Shown here in pieces: positions 9,814-20,189 of a stretch of 21,272 nucleotides of DNA. Both the position numbers and the translations under genes were made by a program. The stretch lies in NCBI RefSeq assembly GCF_022376445.1, contig NW_025955549.1, positions 1-21,272 of the forward strand. The letters run 5' to 3'. Each line of letters starts with the position of its first letter. Position 1 is the stretch's first letter. The notes below the pieces were generated by a model that was given only the letters and a program-made list of their open reading frames with translations, ran no database searches and was not told where the DNA came from. The DNA is from Fomitopsis serialis (taxonomy: Eukaryota; Basidiomycota; Agaricomycetes; Polyporales; Fomitopsidaceae).

Positions 9814-12632
9814 ATGGCCAGACAACTGCGCTCTCGAGCCTCTCGCCCGAACTATGCCGCCTTGTTCCAGTATGACGAAGACGAAGACGATGGAGCGGGA
9901 CCGTCGAGCCGTCCTGTGGCCGAAGATGAGGGCGACAGCGGCAGCGACTTCGCGCCAGGCGAAGCCCCCGACCAAGCCGCCGAGCAAGAGGATGACATGG
10001 TAGACGAAGACGCAGAGTCGGAGGAAGATGTACCAGAGGAGGAAGGCTCACGAGAACCCTCCATAGGCCTTGCCTCCGACGTAGGCGAACCATCCACCGC
10101 GGCTAGCACCCGAAAGCCCAAAGCCAAAGCCATGCCCGGATTGTCGTCAAAACCCAGAAAATACGCCCTGCCCAGCGTCCACCATCGACATCGAGCTTTG
10201 CCTTTGTTTGACAGGTCTGGACCTGTTGAGAAATTGGTGCATTGTCCTGCGCCGTTTGGCTCGCCTCGAATATCGCCCACCAATAGCTGGTCCGTTAACC
10301 CAACCATCCTTGAGCGCATAAGCAAGGCTTGGGGATCCAATGTAGGTCCGGGTCCGCTGTGGGATTTGCTTGAAGACCGGGCATGGTTCAAGGAGTCTGT
10401 GGCTAGTGGGGGTGAGAAGACGGCTGATGAGAGGTATCGGAGACCGCGGGTTCATGAAGGTATCAGGCCACAAGGATTTGAGGTTCTCAACACGCAGTAC
10501 GTTTCTTTTGTGCTCTTCTGTACATTATTCAATGTCAATTTATGTGAGAAAAGACAAGCTTCTCCGTACCTTCCAATGGACACGACGGCTACGGAGCAAG
10601 GAGCACCCAAGCCTCCGCTGCCCGTCCCGTGTTCCTTTGGTCCATACGGCAGACAGACGCGTATCGAAATGAATATGTTCGAAACGCGTAAAATCGGTAT
10701 GAACATCATTTCGTGAGACACCATCGCGCGAGCATACATATCCGAGTCTCCAGCGGACTTCATCCAGGGAAGCAAGGCCCATGTGTTCAACCCTGGTGCA
10801 CCTGTGTGGGCTCTTGACTGGTGCCCAATACATCCAGACGAACGGAATCGTGAGTCCTCATAAGCGATCTACACCTCATGAAACCAATGATGTGTAGGCC
10901 TTCGGTACAAACAATACCTCGCCGTCGCGCCCTTTCCGTCAAGCGCGCATTCGCCCACCATCGGCGTTCGTGCACAACGGCCAATGCATGCATGTATTCA
11001 GATATGGTCGTTGAGCCGATCTTCCGACGCCATGGACGTCGACGAGAGCACTGACGTGGATAATGGCGACGACCCAGGGGAAATGCGATGCGAGATGGTA
11101 ATATGCATCGAGAGCGGACCTGCGTTTGAGCTCAAATGGTGTCCATTACCGGCTAATGACGCCGTCGATGTGAGTATATGCGTCCTACGTGTTTCATCTG
11201 TCTTACTGTCACCGCACCAGCAGGAGGCCAATCCCACACAACCGAGGAAGCTCGGCGTTATAGCTGGCACCTTCGAGGATGGCTCCTTGTCGCTATACAC
11301 CATCCCGGATCCTGCCAGTCTGCACACTGACGGGAGTCAGCCATCACAACCAATATACGGTGTGCTATCGACCGTAATGAGTTGCGCGTTCGCCGCTGAG
11401 CCAACATAGTCAGGTTTGCGGAACCCTTGCTGAGATTTGAACTCGAGGAGACGATGTGTTGGGGGATGGATTGGGCTAATAGCGAAGTGATCGCTGTCGG
11501 CTGCACAAACGGTACGCATACATCGACTCTCGTGATCCCTGCCGCTGACTTTGTCCAAAAGGATCAATCGCCGTATTCAACATTGCTGATGCTCTCAAGC
11601 GGCCCGAAGAGAGAACACCCACACACTACTTTGTCGTACACCAATCCGCCATACGCACGCTCGCCTGGGTGCGCGCGCCGGTTGTGTCTGCGTCCGGCGA
11701 GCGGAGTGCAGACCACCCCACGGTGATCACCAGCGGAGGATACGACGGACTTGAGTGCGTCACCGACATCCGTGACCTTGTGGGGAACGCCATCAACCGG
11801 ACAAGAGGTGAGGTGCATTTTTTCCTGGACACGCGAGCTAACGGTATGCAGATGTGGTCAATTCGATGGCGTATTCGACTTGGTGCGGCGGACCTGTCAC
11901 CTCTGACAATGAGAATACCATCAAAGCGTACTCGCTTTCGCCGAGTATGCTTGGGAGAGGTCAAGCTCTCCTCGAGCCCGATGGACCTGTTTGGGTAAGC
12001 ATGGCTTGTGTTTCAAGATGCGTGGGGGATGCGCTGAACCTGTCGCAGAGCTTGGCGGTGTCGGACTACCATCCTCAGCTAGCTGTTGGTGTGACGGATG
12101 GCAGCCTGCTAACAACGAATACAGTGCGGGCGACGCGACGCGGTGGCGCTAATGTACGTGAACCTGACATGTGCTTTTGTACCATAAAGCAAACGGGACG
12201 CTCCTAGCCATTCCTCATACACAGGATCTACCAACTAGACTACAGTCGGAAAGATCATGAATGGCGCATGCTGGAGAAGTTTCTGCCCAAGGTGCGTTGG
12301 TTGTATCGCCCGTTTGTTTGTGAAGGTCTGATTGTCTTCCTTAGGAAGTGATCATTCGTTCTACCAAGGCCGCCGCTCGCGCGAAACAGGATTTGCCCAT
12401 TGTAACTGGAGCGTGGCCTGCGCAGGTTGGCGTGCAGCGTGCGGTGTGGAACTCGGGGAACGGCCTTCGCGCGGCACCGTACCTCGCCTCGTCGACCGGC
12501 TCGGGGCTCTGCCGTGTCGACTGGCTGCTCGGTCGCTGGAACAGAGACAGGATACCGTACAATGGCGTGGATCGCATCCGGGGCGAGGTAGCGGTGGACG
12601 GAAAAGAGGAGGACTCGGACTCAGACGGCTGA
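9814..12632 (+). CDS. TFC6: WD40-repeat subunit of transcription factor TFIIIC (Tfc6/GTF3C2-like)
   Basis: TFIIIC binds the A and B boxes of tRNA genes and recruits TFIIIB for RNA polymerase III; Tfc6 belongs to the B-box-binding module. Eleven exons (9814-10496, 10554-10696, 10754-10849, 10898-11169, 11221-11359, 11410-11511, 11562-11807, 11852-11994, 12049-12153, 12208-12291, 12345-12632) give 766 residues, every junction in frame. Residues 20-80 are strongly acidic and disordered. The WD40 propeller shows APVWALDWCPIHP, HACIQIWSLS, PAFELKWCPLP, VIAGTFEDGSLSLYTI, CWGMDWANSEVIAVG, SIAVFNIADALK, HQSAIRTLAWVRAP and VITSGGYDGLECVTDIRD. After it come GPVWSLAVSDYHPQLAVG and an acidic end, EEDSDSDG. 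Blade order and the paired W-C-P motifs resemble human GTF3C2. The intron 11170-11220 is 51 nt and free of in-frame stops. Another WD40 protein is possible but less likely. Confidence 0.8.
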
Positions 12633-12933
12633 AATGAGAGCAGCGAACAAACCCAGAGAGTATTACACTATCAAGGTACTGTACTTTATGCATGCCATAC
12701 AATTGAACACATGCTACAAGCTTGCGGGTTGCCATTGAACCACAGTGATGTCGTTCCAGACCTGCGTCGTCTGGTGGGCATATCGACTTGCGGCCGACTG
12801 CAAACCTGCCATACATGTGCTGAGCCTGCTCCACATTTGGCGGCGTGGTTCCCTGCTCGAGTTCTTGACAGTTCCTGACCTGACAATCTCAGTAATTTTA
12901 TGCCATATGTTTAATAAGAATACCCAAAGAATG
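12633..12933. other. Intergenic region between TFIIIC gene and tRNA-Ala
   Basis: This is 301 nt containing the 3' UTR of the TFIIIC gene and the 5' flank of the tRNA gene. The last 40 nt before the tRNA are A/T-rich, which suits Pol III start sites. No coding sequence is supported. Confidence 0.4.
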
Positions 12934-13021
12934 GGGCGCATGGTGTAGTTGGTTATCACATCCGCTTAGCATATTAATCTGCATTTGCGGGGGGTGCTGG
13001 GTTCAATTCCCAGTGCGTCCA
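12934..13021 (+). tRNA. tRNA-Ala (anticodon AGC) with a 14-nt intron
   Basis: The acceptor stem pairs GGGCGCA (12934-12940) with TGCGTCC (13014-13020), with one G-T wobble, and the discriminator base is A13021. The A box lies in TGGTGTAGTTGG and the B box in GGTTCAATTCC. The anticodon stem pairs TCCGC (12961-12965) with GCGGG (12987-12991), and the loop holds AGC at 12968-12970 followed by A37. The bases 12972-12985 are the intron, at the canonical site one base 3' of the anticodon; the spliced tRNA is 74 nt. CCA is not encoded, as expected in a eukaryote. Confidence 0.93.
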
Positions 13022-13025
13022 AATC

Positions 13026-13031
13026 TTTTTT
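13026..13031 (+). terminator. Pol III terminator of the tRNA-Ala gene
   Basis: A run of six T residues begins five bases after the tRNA 3' end, matching the oligo-T signal that stops RNA polymerase III. Confidence 0.85.
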
Positions 13032-13304
13032 GGTAGTCTTTGGACGAGAAATAGACTAGATAAAGCATCGAGGGAAGAAAAAGAGAAATCACCTGAAGCC
13101 CGTGGCGATGTCGGTCGGTATGTCACGTATCTCCCCGGCGGCACCAAGTCAGAGGACTAGTGGAGCCTACTCGGTCACGTAAGTTATATCATCTGCCTCT
13201 GCCGGGAATTTGAACTTGAATTCTGCGGTTCAATTCGATCGCTAGCAACATATGAAGAGAAATAACTACGGTACAAGTACAACACTAGGCAATCTGGGTG
13301 ACAG

Positions 13305-15655
13305 TCATCCTAGACTTGACATTTGCTCGTGGAAGTACTTTAGCGGTATAAGACTGTTCAGAGTGAACTTCCCGTCCGCTATGTCCTGCCTCATCTTCCG
13401 TTCTAACTGCAAGTCCTTCTCTATCAGTTGACGCATGACTTTTCCATGCCCCGCCTCCCTAGTATCAATCGGGTATTCCCAGATCTTCTTCGCGTCAGGT
13501 AAATCAAGTCGGAGCTGCTCCATGATGCGGAGGGCAACCCTGAATCGGACTACTACACACATTTCCAGTGAGTGTAGCGCAAGATGTAGATACCCTTGGG
13601 CAGAACCATCTGGGTTCAGACAGCAGAACACATATGGACAGTATTGATAGAGACATACAGATGTGCTGTTCATCATCCCGAGGGAATAGCATGGCCGCTT
13701 GATTAAAAGCCCCCTGCGACTCGGAGTAATGATTGAGCGCTGCCGCGGCATTGTTCTCCATCGTTCGATATGCCATGACTTCGTGGTAGAACCCGACAGT
13801 GCTAGAACATATGGAGAGTGTGAAGATGAGGTGCTAAAGAAATGGAGTGGCCAGCCTACTTACGCCAATGCGTAAGCCTTAGGATAGACGCCGAACGCCG
13901 ATACAAACCCACGAACATCTCCGTAGTCCTGGTGCCCTCCTGGAAATGCCGCTTGTCCGATCTCTGGCATCTCGCGAATGATGCTTTGGGCCTCTTCATA
14001 CACGACTTGCAGCAAAGGGGCTAGTGGTTCCTGCGTGGGATCCACTCCGAGTCGGCATGCCTGGGTGACTTATGTATCAGCCTCAGTTGACTGGGGTACT
14101 TGAAGTACGGTGGTGAATGCAATGCACGCACATCCCTCATTGCTGCTAGCCTCAGCTTACGAAGGCCCCTCACCCAATGTATCTCGAAGATCTCGCCTTT
14201 GTCTTCGCGAGGGACATCTTTCCATGGGCCCGTCCGTCCCCATTCAAGTAATTCCAGTGCCGCGTTATAGTGAGTGAGGGCCTCTTGTGGGCCTTTCTGG
14301 GTGCGCGTAGCGAGATACCCTCGCATGATCCTAATGCTAAAACAAAAAGGGTATATAAGCCGCCAGCAGTTACCGGCAGCCGCACGGCATACTTACCGGA
14401 TAGTGGTATCAATCGAACGGCGAACTGAATCCCAGCCTCCCTGTTGTTGACGTATCAATGCTTCTCTTTTGACTTCGTGCGCCGGGACGTCGTCATTCCA
14501 TGCGCCAGTGGCCTCCTCCTCCATTGCCACTGTTTTGACACTCGCCTTTAGGTTACGCTGATCGCGACTCTTCGAATATCATACCTTGCAGAGGCCACTT
14601 GTCTATCACTGGCATTTGTGGCGTGCGCACGTCGAAAACACGATCATCGATGAGTATGGCGTTCGTGAGACAGGCCACGACCTACAGCGCATCACTATAA
14701 ACACTGAGAAAGGACACTATGACACCCACGTCGTTACAGATCAACATTTCTATTCCGCGGATCGTTGGCCGCTTCCTGAATTGCGCTAGAGAAAAAATGC
14801 CCCTGTCCCAGAACTGGCGAAGTAGTCCGCAAATATGAAGTAACTTGCGTGATGGTCAACATGGCACACACGTACCTCGGAAGCTCGCAACAGAACCCAG
14901 GCCTTTGCAACGAAGTTGGTTCGACATGTATGAAACATATTTTTGATCACTCACGCTGCTGCTTGCACTCTCAGGCAAACGAGCCTGAAGCTCTTGTTTC
15001 ATCGCTTTCGCACGATCCGCAGGCCACCTGCCTCCCATCTCCCTGATCTCCGCAGAGAGTTTCGCTGCATGGTCCTGCGCGGTCTTCATTTCAACCTCCC
15101 ACTGCTCCTTCTGCTTCAAGATCGCGGCAGTGAGATCTTCCTTCCGAGTCGGCATGGAAGCTATTGCTTTCTTGAAATATCCGGCACTCTTCTCATATTC
15201 TCGCAGACCCTGCCAGTGTCCACGGATGGGGACATGATGAGTGGAGAAAGAGCAAAAAAGCGGAAGCGCACTTTGCATGCCGCAGCGAGACGACCCCAAC
15301 CCTTCGCATACGTCGGATCTAACTCCGTAGCCTACATTCAGAGTCACGATGACCCGAGTCAGTGCGCTCCGTTTGGTGGCATCGGCAGACATAGAGCAGA
15401 GTTGAACCTTCTGCGCATCAGATTTTGCCTCCGGGAACCTGTACAGACATTATTCGAGCGCGCATACAGCATATACACGGCAACTGACATGCCCAAGTGG
15501 ATCAAGGCCGCTGCGCGATTGGCATATAGGATCGCGTTCTGATCATCGTGCGAGATGGCTTGCCCGTACTTGAGCCACGCAGAGTAGTGATCGCCACTTG
15601 CGAACAGTGAATTGCCTTCAGCTTTTAGCTGAAGCGCAGGAGCAGAATCAGCCAT
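13305..15655 (-). CDS. TPR-domain protein with Hsp70/Hsp90-type carboxylate clamp
   Basis: This is a putative co-chaperone or adaptor that binds the C-terminal EEVD tail of Hsp70 or Hsp90. Twelve exons (15655-15489, 15438-15408, 15331-15272, 15209-14955, 14902-14876, 14775-14746, 14681-14585, 14529-14397, 14330-14132, 14060-13864, 13801-13659, 13609-13305) sum to 1644 nt, 547 residues, all in phase. Residues 8-105 form three TPRs: LKAEGNSLF, NAILYANRAAALIHLG, DAQKATELDPTYAKGWGRLA and YEKSAGYFKKAI. Lys11, Asn15, Asn46, Lys76 and Arg80 match the clamp spacing of HOP TPR1. A long helical C-terminal region (about 180-547) holds ACLTNAILIDDRVFD, LELLEWGRTGPWKDVPREDK and FVSAFGVYPKAYALA, and resembles a basidiomycete-wide family of unknown role. 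Exons 5 and 6 are tiny (27 and 30 nt), and the donors GTTCAA and GTTGAT are weak, so that part of the model is least certain. It is divergent from OGG1. Confidence 0.8.
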
Positions 15656-16269
15656 GGTTATGTGCAGTACAGGCGGCCGCGGTAGAGCAGATGGCTGTAT
15701 GCAGCTACTCAGGCTAGTGCCTACGAGCTTGCTGAGGCTATCAAGACCGATATCATCAGTTCGGTCACAGATACTTACTGAAGAAAAATAAATGCAAATA
15801 CAGTATAAGGTTCTCCTTTGCTCCCAGGGATGAGCGGAATTACGCTATCTCGGGGCGATTTGGGCCTGGTCAAGAAGTTCTTCAGTAAGTTCACGGTATG
15901 CTAGAAGCCTGAGTGACGCATGTGACGATCCCATCGCGACAGTCGTCCATTTGTATCTGCCGCATCTGTGAGTAGCACGTACATGTTATAGAGAGCAGAA
16001 CGAAGGGTCATGCATACGGGCATGCCCTTGCAGTACGAAGCAATAGTTTGCATTGAAACAGCGGGACTGTGCAACTTACACAGTTGCCCGATTGGTCTGT
16101 GCGCCACAGAGGCGCCTACATTGCTTCCATCCTCGCTCAAGCGCTCAAGCTCAAGCTTAACGTCGACTCAACTTCAAGTTGTTCGCGCTGCAGAGTCCTG
16201 TCTCCGCCGTGCCTCCCTTCGTTCACCTCGGCGCTCAACGTCATAATCATCGGAAGACAGAAGCCAGCC
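15656..16269. promoter_or_regulatory. Divergent intergenic region (TPR protein / OGG1)
   Basis: This is 614 nt between divergent genes. It contains no supported gene. Short open frames cross it on both strands, including an in-frame 67-codon extension upstream of OGG1, but they are not protein-like. Three CTCAAG copies lie at 16136-16155. Both promoters should be here. Confidence 0.4.
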
Positions 16270-17769
16270 ATGGCACAAGCTTGTGTGGCTCCCGCCGGGT
16301 TCCGCGCCCTGCCTTTGCCTCTTGCACAACTCTCCCTTGCGGCGGTCTTGCAATGTGGACAGTCCTTTCGCTGGAGTGTCTTCCCTCTTGCCTTGAATGC
16401 TACCACCAGCGAATTGATGCTGCCGAATCATGAGTACCGTCTCTGCCTCCGTGACCGTGTGGTCTGTCTCCGCCAATCCACCGACACCCTGTTCTACCGC
16501 TCGGTCTTCCCTGAAACTCCTCCGCCTACGAAAGCGCTTGATCAAAGGGAGGAGGAGACGCTAGCATGGATCCGAGACTACTTTCAGCTTGACGTGGACC
16601 TCGTGGACCTCTACGACCAGTGGGCGAAGCGCGACCCTGTCTTTGAACGCCATTGCAGCCAGCGGTTCAGTGGCATCAGGATGCTGAGACAGGACCCCTT
16701 TGAGAACCTCATCTCGTATGTGACATGATAACGCTCACGCGCACTGACCCGAACGGGTCGCTAGGTTCATATGCTCGTCGAATAACAACATCGCTCGAAT
16801 AACGAAGATGGTCAAAGCCCTCTGTCAGCACTACTCACCACCATTGGCAACACTGCCAGGTCCCGTATCCCCGGAATCATCAGAAACCGAGACGTATCAT
16901 TCATTTCCTCCGCCCTCTGTTCTGGCTGCACCGGGAGTATCTGCAACGCTGCGAACGTTGGGCTTTGGATACCGCGCCGAGTTCATCCAGAAGACAGCGA
17001 AGATGTTGGTCGAGGCACACGGTACAGGAAGCGCAGGCGAGGGTGGACTTGAGCCTGCCGAGAAATGGCTACATACACTAAGGACTACAAGCACGACGGA
17101 GGCGCGCGAAGAGCTGCTAAAGCTGATGGGCGTTGGCCGGAAAGTCGCTGACTGTATTCTCCTCATGAGTCTGGATAAGGTGCGTTCCAGTCGTATGCCC
17201 GGTTTGCACAGCGCTGACTCAGTCGCAGAGAGAAGTTATACCCGTAGATACCCACGTCCACCAGATCGCCATGAAGCATTACGGTGTGAGCGGCACGTCC
17301 AAGGGAAAGGCGGCGATGAATCCGAAATTGTACGATGCGGTGAGCAGTAAGCTTACCGCTGTTTGGGGTGATTGTGCGGGTTGGGCACACTCGGTTGGTC
17401 TTTCCCGCTTCGTAGAGGATGGGAACAGTATCGCTGACTTCTGACCGCTCACAGGTCCTGTTCACCTCTGACCTCAAGTCCTTCGCCTCCTACGGGCTTC
17501 CCAGCCCGTCCCCATCACCTTCAGTTCAGGGCCAGAAACCACGACGAGGTAGAACGGCAACAGGGCTCGCCACTCCACCGGCTACTCCTACACCGTCTGC
17601 GAGTCCGCGCAAGCGCAAAATAGTCGCGGTTGAGCAGTCTGAAGAGACGGAGATTGACGAGGTTGCATCGACGCTGCCTGTAGTTGACAGTAATCTGAGC
17701 ATGGCTGACCGGGTGAAGAGGCGGCGGCGTGTGGGGACGAGTGGTGTGTCTGTAGGTAGTGCTCGCTAG
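16270..17769 (+). CDS. OGG1: 8-oxoguanine DNA glycosylase / AP lyase OGG1
   Basis: OGG1 removes 8-oxoguanine opposite cytosine and cleaves the abasic site, starting base-excision repair in the nucleus and often in mitochondria. Four exons (16270-16715, 16765-17179, 17229-17393, 17455-17769) give 446 residues. The N-terminal OGG domain has LAAVLQCGQSFRW and ENLISFICSSNNNIARITKM (NNN at 155-157). The helix-hairpin-helix is LMGVGRKVADCILLM with the Schiff-base lysine at Lys275, and IPVDTHVHQIA holds the catalytic Asp294; the 19-residue spacing equals human Lys249-Asp268. AGWAHSVLFTSDL closes the conserved core. The C-terminal tail (about 355-446) is Pro/Ser-rich with basic clusters PRKRK and KRRRR, likely nuclear localisation signals. 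Intron 3 has a GTTGGT donor. The start was chosen because VAPAGFRALPLPLAQLSLAA follows it as in other fungal OGG1. The gene is in tandem with NMT, 163 nt apart. Confidence 0.95.
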
Positions 17770-17932
17770 CAATCAATCGTACTGTGTATCTCGCATCCGA
17801 TCTGCCGGATTCTGGCAAATCGCGGTGTAGACAATCTGCCGCTAAGTACTGCGTCATGCACCGTGAGGCGCTCCTCGGACTGGTACACGCGTCTCTCCTC
17901 CATACTACTACCACCAGCCGCCCCGTATACCC

Positions 17933-19999
17933 ATGGCCCCGTCCCAGAAAGCGAAGGAGAAGCAGGTCGCCGACCCCGAGGAGGAGCGCCCTGAGGCCGA
18001 CGACGGCGAGGAGACTGGCTCCGAGGGCTCTGAGGACGAGCCCGAGCCTGCCGGGTCCAGTCTGCCCGAGTCGAGCACACCGTTCACGTCGAGCAAGAAG
18101 AAAAAGAAGAAGCGGTCCAAGGCTTTGAAGGCTCTGAGTGCGCTCCGCCCCGGGAACAAGGACGGCATCCCGGACGCGCTCGTGAGCACTGTGCTGGAGA
18201 AGGTGCGCCAGGAGGGCGGCGAGGAGGGCGCGCAGGCGGATGCTGCGACTGTGCGCGCCGCGCTGGAACAAATGAAAATCAAGGATGTTATCCAAGGCAA
18301 GGCGGGGATCGGAGGGAAGAACCAGAAGGATATGGGCGGACACAAGGTGTGTTTGCAACGTCGACATGGGATCGGCAGGACCGCTCACGACTCGCGTGGT
18401 AGTTCTGGGCTACGCAGCCGGTCCCTCAGCTTGGTGAGCGCGGACGTGCCTATGCGATTGGTCTTTCTGACGGGATATGCAGGAGAGGAGGTTCCAACTG
18501 CTGATGGATACATCGAGCCGTCTAAGCCACCAGAGGAAGTGCGCCAGGAACCGTACCCTCTTCCGAAGGACTTTGAGTGGACGACAGTTGATGTCAACGA
18601 TCCCGTACAAGTAAGCCCTGCGTTAACGCTCTCTCGTGTGCCCCTGTCTAAATCCCCGGACAGCTACGGGAAGTGTACGAATTGCTCTCCGGCCACTACG
18701 TCGAGGACGACGTCGCGTCGTTCCGCTTCCAGTATTCTGCGCACTTCCTGCACTGGGCTCTCCAGCCGCCAGGGTACCACAAGGAATGGCACATCGGCGT
18801 GCGTGTTGCATCTAACAAGAAACTCGTCGCATTCATCTCCGGTGTGCCCATGACCATTCGGGTTCGAGATAAGTGAGTCTCCTCTCGTGCGTTGCGTTTG
18901 ACGTTCAGTTTCCTGATGGCATGTAGCACCTTCCAGGCGAGCGAGGTCAACTTCCTCTGCGTACACAAGAAACTCCGTTCCAAGCGCCTTGCACCAGTAC
19001 TGATCAAGGAGGTCACCCGACAATGTCACTTGAAGGGCATCTTCCAAGCCCTATACACGGCGGGCCTCCTCCTTCCCACCCCAATCTCGACATGCCGGTA
19101 AGCACGCGCCGGCAAAGCAGCCCCCTCATCCGCTCACGAACACGCCCCAGGTACTACCACCGCATGCTCAACGTCAAGAAGCTCGTCGAGGTCAACTTCA
19201 CCTCCGTGCCCTCCAACATGACGCTGGCGCGCCTCATCCGGCTCAACAAGCTCCCCGAGACGCCCAAGTTGCTCGCGCACGGGCTCCGCGAGATGGAGGA
19301 CCGCGACGTGCCGCAGGTGACGGCGCTGTACGGGAGGTACATGGACCGCTTCGGGATGGCGCACATCATGAACGAGGACGAGATCCGCCATGTTCTTCTC
19401 AGTGGGCGCGGCGTGGGCCCTACCACGCCCGACAGCTGGAAGACTCCCCGGGAGGAGCAGGTCGTGTGGTCGTATGTCGTCGAGGTGCGTGCGGGTTCAC
19501 CGATGTTCGCGTGGGCGTTGACACTGAGGGTGCGCCCGTGCAGAACCCGGAGACGCACAAGATTACGGACTACTTCTCGTTCTCGTTGCTGCCCTCAACG
19601 GTGATGACGACGGACAAGCACAACCTCCTCAAAGCTGCATACGTCTTCTACTACGGCACGGACGTCGCGTTCCTCGACGGTGCCGAGGAAGACGGGAGGC
19701 TCAAGAAGCGCCTCGAGGAGATCATCGGGGACTGCCTCGTCATTGCGAGCCGTTGCGAATTTGACGTCCTGAACGCGCTGACCCTCATGGACAACGTTCA
19801 GTTTTTGTCAGATCTCCGGGTGAGCAGTATCCCGCTGGATTCCTTGCTACAGGGGTACTGACCTAGGCTACGACAGTTCCACACGGGCGACGGCATGTTA
19901 AACTACTACCTGTACAACTGGCGGACCGCTCCTCTGGCAGGAGTGACCACCGTTGGCGGCGTTCCGGCTGGGAAGGGCATTGGCGTTGTCATGCTTTGA
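17933..19999 (+). CDS. NMT1: Glycylpeptide N-tetradecanoyltransferase (N-myristoyltransferase)
   Basis: NMT transfers myristate from myristoyl-CoA to N-terminal glycine of nascent proteins, acting in the cytosol on ribosomes. Eight exons (17933-18346, 18403-18433, 18483-18610, 18664-18872, 18927-19097, 19151-19484, 19544-19819, 19877-19999) give 561 residues. The first 50 residues are acidic, then a Lys-rich patch (55-60) of the kind that binds ribosomes in other NMTs. The catalytic domain starts near [13 protein letters not shown] and shows [18 protein letters not shown] (from 267), [44 protein letters not shown] and the C-terminal GIGVVML. The terminal Leu carboxylate, which acts as base in this family, is preserved. 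Exon 2 is a 31-nt microexon. The length suits fungal NMTs with long N-terminal tails. Confidence 0.95.
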
Positions 20000-20189
20000 G
20001 TGCCCTCTTAATGTAGCGAATCGGTACGAGACAACCACTCTTTACACAGTGATCTATATTGCTGTAGCGTGACATATGGACAATGTACAATGATATACAA
20101 ACTACTCGACCGCTCGAACTGCAGACGTTGCTGGCTGACAAGAACCATGCAACACAACTATCCTCTCTTCTCATGCTCATGCTCATCTA

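Noticed and set aside
14585..14902. Suspected frameshift in the middle of the TPR gene.
   Set aside because: Using the small exon 14775-14746 and acceptor 14530 restores phase through all twelve exons, although with a weak GTTGAT donor.
16069..16269. N-terminal extension of OGG1 by 67 codons to ATG 16069.
   Set aside because: The extension looks random and lies in the divergent promoter; family similarity begins just after Met at 16270.
17588..18388. Minus-strand open frame of 266 codons under OGG1 and NMT.
   Set aside because: It is antisense to well-supported exons, and its Leu/Arg/Ser-rich composition mirrors the GC-rich acidic and lysine-rich coding strand.
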